Below, in pieces: positions 11,982 to 23,421 of a DNA stretch of 64,000 bases. The position numbers and the translations under genes were made by a program. This stretch comes from Epiperipatus broadwayi (taxonomy: Eukaryota > Onychophora > Udeonychophora > Euonychophora > Peripatidae): positions 744,001 to 808,000 of the forward strand of contig JAQFVV010000257.1 of the NCBI GenBank assembly GCA_028023455.1, given 5' to 3'. The notes beneath the pieces are model-generated. The model did no database searches. It worked only from the letters and a program-made list of their open reading frames with translations, and was not told the origin of the DNA. Within the stretch, counting starts at the first letter, position 1. Each line of letters opens with the position of its first letter.

Positions 11982-14900
11982 TTACCTCCAATATGCTCTA
12001 TCCCATTTCCACAACATAATCTTTGTCAACTCTATAACCTTTATATCTAAATCCCCCTTATATTTTCCCAAACCCAGCATAAAAACCAATAATTCACTTT
12101 CTGTATAATCACTCTTTTCATATTTATTTTTCCACAACTTCATTATATGTACCATTTATGTTTTCAAATATTTACATTCAATTAACAATAAATCACCCAT
12201 ATTTTTTCATTTACGTGTATATTCTTTTGTAGCTAAAGATCCCATTCGAGCCTTAAACAATAAACTACTTTACTTACTATTATCATATATTAACTCACAC
12301 CTAATATTCTATTTATTTCTATATATATTTAAACTCTTTTTACTCTCCATACTATTTCTCCATCTCTCTAACTCTCTAGTCTTTATTAATAAATTTATTC
12401 TTTTATCCCATTCCTTACTACTATAACACTCAATAATCCTCTTAACACAATCATCCCATCTTTTGTACAAATATACTGATATAAATTCTTTATCCAAATC
12501 TTTTGCATACCGCATTATCTTTCTCACCCATCTTGTTACCTGCCCTTTACTCATAAACCAATTAAATACTATTTTAGCTATTCTTTTATTATCCATAAAC
12601 TACAATCTACCAAACATTTTTATTTTATTTTTTGCATCTCTCATATGAAAACTTGACCATCCCATTTCTTCTTGAATTGCCTCCCTTGCTGTCATACTTC
12701 TGCATCCAATGCATGTCTTTCTACTTCCCTTTGAGCTTTTTTTAAATAATCTAATATCTTTTTACTAACATATAATGCATCATTACCATATGTTAACCCT
12801 GCTACTGCAGCTCCTTTGCATATAATTCTAGCTACATCATATTTATTATATGAAAATACTGTTAATTTCTTTATCAATCCCTTTCTTTTCTTTGCTTCAT
12901 TTATCAATTTTTTCTCCCATTCATCCAAATAATTTTTCTGATTACTTAAAATAATTCCCAAAGAACTATATCTATTCACCACACTTAACTTAATATCTCC
13001 CAATAAAAATTCTACATCTTCTCTTTCCTCAGTATTAACCATCATTATATTTGATTTTTCTTCACTAAATTTAATCCCCATCTCTTTACCCACCTTTGCA
13101 CATGTCCTCAACATAACTTCCATATCTTCTCTTTTTTCTGCACACAAAAATATATCATCCACAAAAAAAAAGACCTGACAAAATATATACTCCCTTACTA
13201 CCTATTAACGGTATCTCTATCCCTCTTCCTAATCTTTCTATTGCTCTTTCCATTTTACTCAAATACAACACAAACAAAATAGGTGACATAGGGCATTCTT
13301 GCCTTAGTCCCACACCATTTTTCACTTTAATTGATTCTATATTCTCTAATTGATATATATATAATAATTATTTTCATATAATTTCTTAATAATATCTATT
13401 AAAGCTTCATCCACCCCCAAATTTGCTAAACTTATCCATAATCTATTTCTATTTACTCTATCATATGCCTTCTCTATATCTATAAAACTCATATATAACT
13501 GTTTACCTGCATTCCTACTCATATCCATAAGTTGTGTAACTACAAATAAACTATTTCCTATACGCCTATCTAATCTAAAACCTCTTTGCATTTCTCCCAC
13601 ATTTTGCCCTTCCATCCATTTTACAACTTTACTAGCCACCATATATGAGAAAACTTTATATAAATCTGATGTTACCGCTATCGGTCTATAATTATTCAAC
13701 TTTCTATGATCCTTAACCTTTCCTTTAAATAATAATCTTACTCTTGTATTACTCCAACTACTTGGGAAAACTCTATTCTGTGCCATTTTATTAAAACAGG
13801 ATAATAACTTTACTTTTGCCCTATATCCTAAATTCATTACCATCTCTGCTGCCCATCCATCTAAACCTCTTGCCTTCTCACTTTTCAATTTCTTTTCCAC
13901 CCCATTTAGTTCATTTTCTGAAAAACTAATATTCCCAACACTATATTCTTTCATATTTTCTAACACTATCATTCACATCTAACATCTTTTTTATATTCAT
14001 TACATAACTATTTAAGATTCTCTCTAAATCTTCTCTAGAACTACACTCGGTTCCCTCATCATCTAGTAATACTAACTCTCTCTCCCCTACATTTCTCCTT
14101 TTAATATAATTCCAAAATTTTTTACTCCCATCTCTTCCACTTTTATTAATATCCTCCAACAATTTACTATTCAATTTCATTCTCTCTCTATAAATATCTA
14201 TTTTAGCCAACTTCTTTTTTTCTAAGTACTTTTCCCATTTAGCATTAATATCTTTTTCACTTTCCTTATTCTTAATAGCACACTTATATTTTCTACATGC
14301 TTCTTTCCTTTCTTTTACACTTTTACTAATTTTAATTTTTTTATTACTTTTATTCTTTTGAATATTCTCACCTAAAACTCTATTTGCCACTTTTTCTACT
14401 TCCTTACACCAATCCTTATACTCATCCCCAACCCACTCTTCCATTATTTTTTCAACTTGTATTTTATACTCTTCCAACTTATTCTTATCATTCACTCTCC
14501 ATCCACATCTTTCACTATTATTTCTACTTTTATTTCTATTTTCCATCACATTACTAACCATTTCAATTACAATGAAATTATGATCACTAGTGCATACTTT
14601 TTCTTCATTATCAAATACCTTAATTTTCTGTATTTTATTTATTCCCTCTTTCTCTACCAATACATAATCTATTGTGTGAAATATATTATTTCTGGACCAT
14701 GTGTATTGTCCCTCATAAATATTTAATAAATTTCCAATACTCAAATTCACTTTCTGACAAAAATTCTTCAAAAGCTGTCCATTTTTATTATCTACATCAT
14801 CAATTTCTTCAATATGTCCATTCATATCCCCTATAACCATTATTCTCTTCCCCTTTTCTTTAAAACTTTGTATATCCTTAACTAAACATTCTTATATGTT

Positions 14901-15442
14901 ACTATTCCACTCCAATATAATTTGACTATCTCCAGTAGCTATATAAACTATAGCCACCATCCATTCTTGTCTACCCAACCTTTTTTCAAACCACAAGTGT
15001 TCTTGACATTTAACAATATTTAAATATTTTTTTGATATAACACCTATACCACCACCCCTTTTTTCTTTTCTATTTATACCCTGCCATACAAACTGTTCCA
15101 AAATAGGTTCTTCTTCTTCTCTTAAATGTGTTTCCACTACTGCTAATACCGCAAGCTCTTTATTTTCAATTGTTTTATTTAATTCCATCCACTTTTCTGG
15201 TTTCCTACCCCCTTGCATAGTCAAAAACCCACTTTTAACAATTCTTTCTTTCCTAACTACTCTTTTATAAATTCTTTTAATTCTTTCTTCTCCATTACAT
15301 TTATAAATTACTTTCTTACCATTAATTTTACAAACCCATTTCTTTTCCATATCTATATTTATATCAAAATCAAATTCCTTTTGCTTACTTCTTATATTCC
15401 ATCCATTCTTTTTAGTAATATTACAATTTAACCCCCCCCCCC
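11982..15442 (-). pseudogene. CR1-type LINE ORF2: AP endonuclease + RT, broken
   Basis: ORF2 would nick target DNA and copy the element's RNA. Endonuclease signatures on the minus strand: VVETHL (within 14892-15350), GDMNGH (about 14815-14830), then IDYV and SDHNF (14570-14672). Reverse transcriptase motifs: ARGLDGW, NNYRPIAV, QRGFRLDRR and SFIDIEKAYDRV (13346-13972), GLRQECPMSP (about 13295-13325) and FVDDIFL (about 13145-13165). The tail ARMGSLATKEYTR...LLLIECKYLK extends to a stop at 11982-11984. Breaks: nonsense codons at 14892-14894, 12600-12602, 12309-12311, 12270-12272, 12207-12209 and 12156-12158. Frameshifts lie near 13945-13985, in a TA run near 13356-13368, in a T run near 13160-13168 and near 12692-12720. 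The usual Cys-rich segment before LLLIECKYL seems missing. Confidence 0.85.
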
Positions 15443-15443
15443 T

Positions 15444-16414
15444 TTATAAGTTTCCTGAAAAAAATTCTTTATAAATCAAACTCCCTAAAACTTCACTTCC
15501 TTGTTTTCCTAAATGCAACCCATCTTTACTATATAACTCTCTCTTTCCAATAAAACAATCCCACACATCCACAAACATAACATTATTTCTCTCACACAAT
15601 TTTTTCAATCTCTCATTTATAGAACATGCCCTATCTAACAAATAACTCTTGTCAAACCTTAGTAATAATCCAACTATTCCTACTCTTCCTTTAATCATAA
15701 TCAAATTCTTAATCAAATCTACATATTCATCCATTATTCTCTCTGATGATTCTAATAAATTATTAGTCCCTACCATAACATATACATCTCTACTACCTTG
15801 CTTTTTAACTTTATCTGCTACATCTCTAATTCTAGCTCCAGGCAAACATACTCTTACATACCTACTTCTATTTTCCCTTGCAATTATATCCCCACATTCT
15901 CTAATTAGTGAATCCCCTATCAATACTGTTTCATAATCTACTTTTTCTGCTCCATCCATAACATTTTCTAATACCTTCTGGTCCTCCTTATCTATTTTTT
16001 CCTTATCATTCCTACTCAATAATTCCTTTATCTCCTCACATTTTATCTCTAATGATTTTAATTTTACTTCTACATCCTTCAGTTCTTCCTCTATCTTATT
16101 TATTCTTTGACTAATCATCTCCATTACATTATTACTTTTTCCACCCACTATCCTTCGACCATCTATACTTTGAAAACACTTTCTCACCTCTTTTATCATA
16201 TTAATACGCTGATTACATAACCATAATCCTTCCTAGTCTTATTTAAACATTTCAAGTGATATACCTCATCACATATAGTACATTCTACAACAGCACACTT
16301 AATTTCTTTTTCCCGATTATATAAACATTTTGAAATACAAATACAATCCATTTTCTTTATTTTACGTTTTTCGAACGTTATATTTTTTCTTAAAAATAAA
16401 TCTTTTAATAACAA
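15444..16414 (-). pseudogene. CR1-type LINE ORF1: PHD-like finger + SGNH esterase
   Basis: The N-terminal part (16196-16414) contains a cysteine cluster, CAVVECTICDEVYHLKC, matching the PHD-type C-x2-C..H-x2-C pattern. After a frameshift near 16215-16240 the partner WLCNQ follows in another frame. The second part (15444-16199, 251 aa, open) has a charged coiled-coil stretch (residues ~28-62) and then an SGNH hydrolase core. Visible are GDS with catalytic Ser97, GTN with Asn146, and DGLH with Asp226 and His229. ORF1 of CR1-clade LINEs is known to pair a zinc finger with an esterase. The esterase's role in retrotransposition is unsettled; RNP or membrane handling has been proposed. Its stop (15444-15446) is directly followed by an 11-G run and ORF2 in the same frame. 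Confidence 0.85.
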
Positions 16415-16450
16415 ATTTACAAAAAACTAATCAACAAAATACCTTTTTTT

Positions 16451-17229
16451 AAAAAAAAAAAAATAAAATAATTCTATATATAAAATAACAATATATAAAT
16501 AATAAAACAAAACAAAAAATAAATAATAATAACTTTTTTTAAAAAATTTCTATATATATAAATAACAAACTGAAAAAAACTTTAAAAGAAATAAAAAACA
16601 CAATTTTCAATCTTTCAAATACTCTTAATCACTAATTACACTTTCACACATAATAATAATTAATATTAATAAATATTAATGCTCTCAGACTAAACAAATA
16701 AAAAGAAAAATCTTTGTTTGCTTATCTGAAATTCTGCAAGCCAGAGTAATCAATGCCTTTGTGAAAAACAGCTTGTGTAAGCATAAAGAATGGTGATCAT
16801 GTGATGTTTAATGGGTTAATTATTTTTACTGTTACTAATATTTTTATATAGTTCTTGTATATAATTTTTTTATTTATTTATTATAATTTATATGAAAAAA
16901 CAGCATAATGGACTTTGTTAATTTTCATTTTGTTTTTTAATATCTGAATTTTATTTTGATCCCCTTTTTTCCCCACATTACTTTTTCAGCTATTCTTATA
17001 TGTTTTCAAGAATAGTTCTTTTTACCATACTCCAGAACCATCTAATTTAAACTTTTATTTTCTAGACTAACTGTTACACACACACCTTCTATCTTTTTAA
17101 AAGTTTTTTAATTAAAAAAAATTCTATATTCTTTTATTTGTTGATAAAAATAGCATATACATAAAATATAAATATGTAGTTTATTTACTTAAATGCTAAT
17201 ATGTATTTTTTTGTTTATGCCCATTATAA
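16451..17229. other. Non-coding gap between two LINEs
   Basis: AT-rich sequence separates the 5' end of the minus-strand CR1-type LINE from the 5' end of the plus-strand LINE, so the two elements are head to head. No gene or repeat was recognised. The block 16720-16820 is somewhat richer in G+C but has no identifiable feature. Confidence 0.5.
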
Positions 17230-17246
17230 AAGTATTGATAACTTTT
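17230..17246. repeat. Target-site duplication, left copy (17 bp)
   Basis: AAGTATTGATAACTTTT here is repeated exactly at 22855-22871, on either side of the plus-strand LINE. This fixes both element boundaries to the base. Confidence 0.95.
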
Positions 17247-17386
17247 CCTTCCGCTTTTGGCAGCCATCTTCGTAACTAGTCTTAAAAAGCGTCCCTTAGT
17301 GTTTTACAGTTTTAGGAAGACGGGACGACTGTCCCTTTACCTTTACGTCTGTTATTCAAGGTAAGTCAACTTTTTAATCATTTTAT

Positions 17387-19874
17387 ATGATGGAAAGCGA
17401 TAATATAACCGATAAAACTAAAAATAAAGTAAGCCCCGATCTCAGCATTCAACCCAACAATGCGGTCATCGGCCGTAAATTGTATAGCCTTAGATCTAAT
17501 CTAAATGCATCTAAACCACCCGTTACAACAAATAAAAACCCACAAATGAGTAAATCAAAAGAAAATTCCATTGCAAATATCAACAAAAGTTTAGAAAATA
17601 TTCAACTTACCCCTAATACAAACAATAGAATAAATATCTCGTCAAGCGAAACTATTGATACAAGCGAAAACCAATCATTACCTCTCCAAGCCTTTACTCA
17701 ACCACAGAAGATTATAATGAGCAATTTCCTTTGCCCAACAATTCAATTAAAACTATATCTGAAATAAACAAAATTACCAACAAAATGATACCACGAAATT
17801 TTTAAAGTAAAACATTTTCCACCAGAGGTCACAAAACCAGTACTGTGTCAGTACCGTTTGTCAACAGTAAATTTAAAAATAAAAAAGAAGAAATAAATTA
17901 TAAAACTGATAAATTTCATTCTAAAACAATCAAAGATTTTAGCTCAGAACAATCCATTGCTACATCAGCTAACGTGCAAGCTAAACCAATTACCTCAATA
18001 TCAATATTGGAAAATCCCACTATGTACGTGTGCTCTTCCGATCTCAAAAAATTCTGAGAGCATCTCTGAAAATATTAAGGCTGATAATCTCAACGAATTA
18101 TATTTGAATCTCACAGAATTAGACATAGAAAAAGAATCAAACACGCAGGAAAATGTCTCTTTTAATATAAACAATATTAACGATGAGATCTCCTAGAAAT
18201 AAACAATGAGTTCAACAAAACGATACCCAACTCTCTATATAAATCGTTTGCAAACTATTACAGCGATAAGTCTTTAATCTTAGCCATAACAAATCATCAA
18301 TGTGCTTTATATAAATTCCCTGTAGAACAACTCTACAGTCTAATCAATCAAAAGCAATTAGGCAGAGGCATTCACATGATCCTTAATCATCCCAATGACC
18401 GCTATGTGATCGTAGAGTTTAAAACGTGGGCAGACCGAATGAATTTTAAAAATAACTACAAATCTTTAGGAAATTATATACTATGCTCCATAGATATGAA
18501 CCGTCCAGTTACACTATCTGGCAGAATTCAAAACTGCCTTGCCCACTTAAATGAACAAGAAATACAAGACATCCTTATTAATTATGGTTCAGTTAGCAAA
18601 TTTAAACACCTATTAAATCCTCACTTCGAAGATCAAATCCTGTCCAATACAGTTACCTTCACACTTACATTAAAGAAAAACATTATACCCACTGACATAC
18701 CCACTATTATTACAGCAAGAGGCTCTCCTATGGTTTTGACATTCAGAGGAGTACAACCACAATGTTTCTTCTGCCTACAAAGAACACACCTCATTAAAGA
18801 CTGTGCAGCAAGAATATGCACACACTGTGGTATTAAAATGAATAAATTTCACAAATGTCCTGGTAGACCTATTAACAAGTCCTTAAATAGACAATCATCA
18901 CATAGGACTAATTCAAACAGCAACCTCACAAACCCAGATATTCAGATTCAAATAAATCCTCCAACAAAACCTTCCACATCCAAAACTATATTTCAAAATG
19001 AAAATATTCAAGAAAGAACAAACGTCAACCTTTACACTAATAGTAGTAAATCAGAGAACCAAACAACAACAAATACTCTCCTAAACCAATCACCAAACTA
19101 ATAATACTCAAGATCAAACATTCAAACAACTATACTAATCCCCAAGAAATAATATTAGTCAAACTCTTTCTACAAAAGAAGATAATATGACCAAACCATC
19201 TAAAGAGAACAAGATAAACCCAGGCGATGAAGAAAATACACTCAAAAAATGTCAAAACAATTCTTCCAATATAACTCCTAACCAGCTTAAAACAACTGAT
19301 AACAACCCTAAACAGAGTGAACCACAAACTATCTCAATTCTTCAACTCCTCAAGAATTAACCTACCAGACAAAAAGATCCATCAAACACCCAACCCAAAG
19401 TCAGTGATCAAATTCACAACTTTACACAAACAGAGAATGTCTCAAGTCTAAAATTCGAACAAAAATCTTATGACAATAAAATAACACTACTATCAAAAGA
19501 ACAGGAAAGGAAAACAACACTAATCAACTTTAAAATCCTCAAAAAATTGACACAACAAATACCCAAAATACAATTAAGAAAATTAAAAGAAAATCAATTC
19601 GCTCAGATAAATCAAGCTCTGATGATGACAGCTCCCACCCGGTACTTTACTCACCACCCCCTCTAACAAACAAATCTCCATAAACCAACTCAAAGCTCAC
19701 AAATCCATAGAAAAAGAGAAAACCATGGATCTTACAACCTTAGATACCATTGATTCGATGAATCTAGACAGATTACTCTACTCCATCAGACACCAAGACT
19801 TCATGGATGCGATCTCAACCAACAATATATCACCAAGCCATCTACAAGTTCAATCACAAGTCTCTACTGCCTAA
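17387..19874 (+). pseudogene. LINE ORF1, Gag-like with CCHC zinc knuckles, broken
   Basis: ORF1 encodes an RNA-binding Gag-like protein for the LINE ribonucleoprotein. The N-terminal third (from ATG 17387) is polar and Asn/Ser/Thr-rich. A central Gag-like domain (18376-18760, starting MILNHPNDRYVIVEFKTWA) precedes a zinc knuckle CFFCLQRTHLIKDC (18763-18804, C-x2-C-x4-H-x4-C). A second cluster, CTHCGIKMNKFHKC, follows. The C-terminal part is low complexity, includes an acidic SSSDDDSS patch near 19614-19637, and can be followed to a stop at 19872-19874. Breaks: frameshift near 17706, a stop near 17804, an adapter-sequence intrusion at 18026-18044 that also changes frame, stops near 18197 and 19101, and further shifts beyond. 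Some may be assembly faults. Confidence 0.8.
18026..18044 (+). other. Illumina adapter sequence in the assembly
   Basis: ACGTGTGCTCTTCCGATCT is an exact 19-base match to the 3' end of the Illumina TruSeq read-2 adapter. Translated in the two local frames it gives YVCSSDL and CALPIS, peptides familiar as adapter contamination. It interrupts the LINE ORF1: coding text upstream and downstream continues in different frames. This is inferred to be an untrimmed adapter or a mis-joined contig end, not genomic DNA. Confidence 0.93.
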
Positions 19875-19959
19875 CAACATCAGACCTCATTAATATAGAG
19901 ATTCCCACATCACTTGATCCTTTGTGAGGATTTATTAATCTATATTTCTCAAAATAGCT

Positions 19960-22735
19960 ATAAACATTCCGGATCAACTCAATCGATAGAGTTTGCTATT
20001 AAAATCTCTCACTTGCTCCCCACATATACTTTTATGGAAACCAAAATCACTATAAGACTGACCATAAAATAATATCCTTTCTCCTCTCTATTTACTAGAT
20101 TTTCATGCATTCAGCTTCAGGTGAGTCGGTATTCTTCTTAGCAAATCAGCACCACCAAAAGTTCAACATCTTCCTAGATGCCAATATTATTATTATAGAA
20201 ATAGATTATTGTTATCCGATCATCATAGCTTATATTTATAGCCAAAGACACCTCTCAATATCTAAAAATAGTTCATATCCTAAATGCCATCAACGCTAGC
20301 AGAGCCTCCCCTACCATTCTTCGAGACTTTAACACCACCTACATGACTTCAACAAGAGATTTTGATCTAATAAATCGAGATTAAAGTGTGGAGAGATCTT
20401 CTTCCCACCCAAGCCTACTCTTTCTATACTAAAACTAAAAGTCCCTAATTGATCTGGTTTACTACACCCCAGACCTCATTTCAACCTTGATGCAGCCTTA
20501 ACCCTTTTTTCCCATCATATGGTCTGATCTTACAACTTGCCTATCTCAATCCCTACACCTATAGATGACCTGAAAACCATCATGATCACCCAATCAAACA
20601 TGACAGCGATAGTGTCTGAGCATACATCTATTTCCAGAAAATAAACATCCTTCCCTCCTGCTGAGGAGGGCTGGTTTTCTTATCGGAATTCTTCAGTCCA
20701 TATTAAATCACCACACCAGGAAAATCAAAGGACCAAATGGTCTTTAAATGACCTAACAGACATTAATATACAACTTCAACATCAAGCAAATTTCACAAAT
20801 ACAGAAAAATTATCTTCCTTAAAAACCTCTACAAAATCAACAAAATCCCTTGCAGAATATATTTCCATCAGAAGAGCCAAATGCTTCTTAGCACAACAAC
20901 ACTGCTGGAGAGAGACTACCTAGATGGGCACTTACAAAAAAACAAACACTCCCACATCCATTTATACTAATGGTACCAATCTATTCTTCCAATGATGCAA
21001 CATCAGCAACAATTTGCCAATTAATGCAAAAAGAGCTCAGTAAAAGCTTTGAGGAGACCCCCAACATGGTATCACAAAATCCAAATTAAAAGAAGATATA
21101 TCACTCCTGAATTATCCTGCTTCGCCCAATTTTCTCAAACACCTCGTCATTCACTTTCCAATTATTAAAAAGATAGATCACCTAGCTCCCTACAGAAACA
21201 TAGAGACTTACCCTGTGGCACTTGCCTTTCACTAAAAAGCAAAACCACAACGACATTAACAGTATCCGACCAATACCATGACCCCACTGCTTATCAAGAT
21301 TATAGAGTCAGTCATTAAGGACCAAACCAACTCAAATTCTTAGCAATATCTCCCAACCAATAGGAAAGGGATCATCAACTCGAGCAGCCAATATAACTGC
21401 ACTGCAATCATATCAGAGTACATCGTAATCCAAATATTGCGTCCAACTGAGTTGCAGCTTCATTCAGTACAGATCCACTTGATATTCTGAATACGACTTC
21501 CAGCTGCAATTGTTCAGTTATCGCAAGTCAACAACGAGAATTTTGATGGCAGATCACAGGTTTCGCCACCCCTAAGACTCTGCCTTTTCTCCGCTACATC
21601 AACCCCTCGATGAACTCCTGAATATCCTTCCTCCCAATAAAGTTTCAATGTATCATACATAGATGATATCAGGCTCACCATTAAATACCTTCACTGAACT
21701 CTAGTACAGGAAACTTGGCCTCAAATAATTTAACACTTCCAGGAAATAATCTGGAAACAATCAACTCTTCGCTAAACCCAAAGAACTTTCAACTTCAACC
21801 TCCAACTGCATGGCGAATGATTCAAGATGCAACTCCAACAACTGGCCATCACCCCACCTAAACCTTCATTATGGAAGGAGCCTCCCAACAGAATGCCAAA
21901 TACTCATTAAAAACTAGTCAAAATAATAACCGTAGACAAACTAGAAGGATTGCATTGGAACCAACACAGCATGCACATCCACAAAACCATAACTAGAACA
22001 ACTATGAAATTACACAAGCCCTTTTCATGGATATCATTGCTAATAGATCATCTACAACTTTATAACCCGACGATGTCCTCTAACCTTAACCAAAAATCAC
22101 TTTGTGGGAAGCATACAATCTAATCAACTATAATCAACAACCCATTAAAACCAGCCTAAAATAACCAACCAAAGACTCATTACACCTTCAAAAGATGGAG
22201 CCTTGAACCCAAATTCCTGGACTTCATCATTAAAATTAACTTGATGCCTTCCCACAAATTGGTTCTTTATCACCGAAGAGGTTTTACTAGCATTGACCCT
22301 ATATGTGGTTTATGGCTCGTGAAGATGAAACCACAGACCATATTATACACGCTGTCCAAGACTTAAAATACTGAAAGATATAATCATAATCATTCTTACA
22401 TAAGATCTGAAATGATTTTCTCACTTGAAATGCCATTAATAGTGGAACTTTTTCAATAATAAGGCCTCATCTTTGTCCTTATTCCATATGGATAGTGAGA
22501 TCAAACTCTCATGGAATTACCCCGCCACAATCATACCATTGTTTTACCAGACTCAAAAATCAAGAAACGGATCAGCCTTGCTCCAGAAAGCTTTGACGAC
22601 ACCTGGTCTCAAACCTCTGATGTCAACTCCCACCTACCCAGATTCTAGAATAGACAATATTAAAAAGAAAATAGTCGTTATTAAAAAAAAACCATCGTTC
22701 TCGTTCTCATTTCACACAAACCTTCAAACCTAACC
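19960..22735 (+). pseudogene. LINE ORF2 (AP endonuclease + RT), heavily eroded
   Basis: Only short traces remain readable, in several frames. Endonuclease remnants: ILRDFNTTYM (about 20317-20345; the canonical GDFN has become RDFN) and LVYYTPDLIST (about 20455-20490). RT remnants: APYRNIETYPVALAF (about 21188-21232, in place of NYRPI), QPIGKGSSTRAANITALQS (about 21358-21413), an eroded SPPLRLCLFS block near 21567, and YIDDIRL (21656-21676), which keeps the two catalytic aspartates of the YxDD box. The C-terminal frame 22473-22733 ends shortly before the element's 3' end. No frame stays open beyond ~90 codons, so this copy cannot make a working enzyme. Confidence 0.7.
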
Positions 22736-22854
22736 ACTAAGTGTATAACACTACTAACTAACCGCCGTTAATCAGAACTTTTTAAATATTATTGTACATT
22801 CATTAACTACCTTACAAATGTAAACATTTATACTAATAAAATTTTGTTGAAATG

Positions 22855-22871
22855 AAGTATTGATAACTTTT
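22855..22871. repeat. Target-site duplication, right copy (17 bp)
   Basis: This is an exact copy of 17230-17246 (AAGTATTGATAACTTTT), directly after the LINE 3' end. Confidence 0.95.
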
Positions 22872-23056
22872 ATTTTTTATTATTTTGAAACTAAGCACAA
22901 CTGTGCAATTTTCTAAAATTAATATTTGAAAGCTAATAATATTTTTTAAAACATCTCTACTCTTAAGAATTTTTTTTTTTTTATCTTTTTTTTTTGCATT
23001 AGAGAAAACAGCATAAATCGAAATTATTGTATATATATATTTTCTCATGTGTCATA

Positions 23057-23133
23057 GCATCGGCCAGGAAGCGAATCCGCTAACCCGGGACAACTGCTTG
23101 TAAGGCAAATGTGTTGAACTCCCGACTACCAAC
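23057..23133 (-). repeat. tRNA-like block 1 (SINE head or tRNA pseudogene)
   Basis: On the minus strand it reads TTGGTAGTCGGGAGTTCAAC (A-box region), TTGCCTTACAAGCAG (anticodon arm, anticodon TAC), TCCCGGGTTAGCGG and ends CCTGGCCGATGC. The 3' end resembles a tRNA-Gly acceptor while the anticodon would be Val. The T arm carries extra bases and the matching 5' acceptor GCATCGG is absent. It is therefore not a functional tRNA; a tRNA-derived SINE or chimeric pseudogene fits. Confidence 0.55.
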
Positions 23134-23314
23134 GTTTGACAAAATTACTGTATATTTAGAGTACTGCAATTTTCTAAAATTAATATTTGAAAGCTAATAA
23201 TATTTTTTAAAACATCTCTACTCTTAAGAATTTTTTTTTTATCTTTTTTTTTTGCATTAGAGAAAACAGCATAAATCGAAATTATTGTATATATATATTT
23301 TCTCATGTGTCATA

Positions 23315-23392
23315 GCATCGGCCGGGAAGCGAACCTGCTAACCCGGGACAACTGCTTGTAAGGCAAATGTGCTGAACTCTCGACTACCAACG
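23315..23392 (-). repeat. tRNA-like block 2 (SINE head or tRNA pseudogene)
   Basis: This is the second copy of the tRNA-like block, in the second tandem unit. It keeps a better B box (GGTTCGCTTCC) and a TCCCGGCCGATGC end than copy 1. It has the same TAC anticodon arm, the same inserted bases in the T arm and no matching 5' acceptor strand. Confidence 0.55.
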
Positions 23393-23421
23393 TTTGACAA
23401 AATTACTGTATATTTAGAGTA

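Larger units (their letters stand above)
11874..16450 (-). mobile_element. CR1-type non-LTR retrotransposon, decayed
   Basis: A near full-length LINE lies on the minus strand: A/T-rich 5' leader (about 16420-16450), ORF1 with PHD-like finger and SGNH esterase, ORF2 with AP endonuclease and reverse transcriptase, then a ~110-bp 3' tail. This ORF1 architecture is characteristic of the CR1/L2 group of LINEs. The 3' end is placed at 11874 because only the last ~60 bp recur alone inside another element at 52676-52738, as expected of a severely 5'-truncated copy. The tail ends with ACATCACATCACATTAAG on the coding strand. At least five frameshifts and six nonsense codons make it inactive. The 5' boundary is uncertain and no target-site duplication was found. 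Confidence 0.85.
17247..22854 (+). mobile_element. Jockey/I-group-like LINE, full length, decayed
   Basis: This 5.6-kb plus-strand element is bounded by a perfect 17-bp duplication. It begins CCTTCCGCTTTTGGCAGCCA, a GC-richer 5' leader consistent with an internal promoter, and ends AATAAAATTTTGTTGAAATG with no long poly(A). ORF1 carries zinc knuckles; ORF2 keeps traces of an AP endonuclease and RT. Base composition is visibly richer in C than the surroundings. The ORF1-knuckle plus APE-RT layout fits the Jockey/I group, but the exact clade cannot be set by eye. ORF2 is heavily eroded although the target duplication is intact. Confidence 0.85.
22905..23421. repeat. 261-bp tandem duplication with tRNA-like core
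   Basis: GCAATTTTCTAAAATTAATA starts at 22905 and again at 23166. Both units then run through an internal poly-T stretch, GCATTAGAGAAAACAGCATA, TTTCTCATGTGTCATAGCAT, a tRNA-like block and TTACTGTATATTTAGAGTA. Differences are few: T-run length and several transitions inside the tRNA-like block. The short-read-style ambiguity of tandem copies means the copy number should be treated with care. Confidence 0.9.

Noticed and set aside
14457-14726. Plus-strand frames across 12.4-15.9 kb
   Set aside because: They are antisense shadows of the minus-strand LINE ORFs and show only Phe/Ser/Thr/Ile-rich text.
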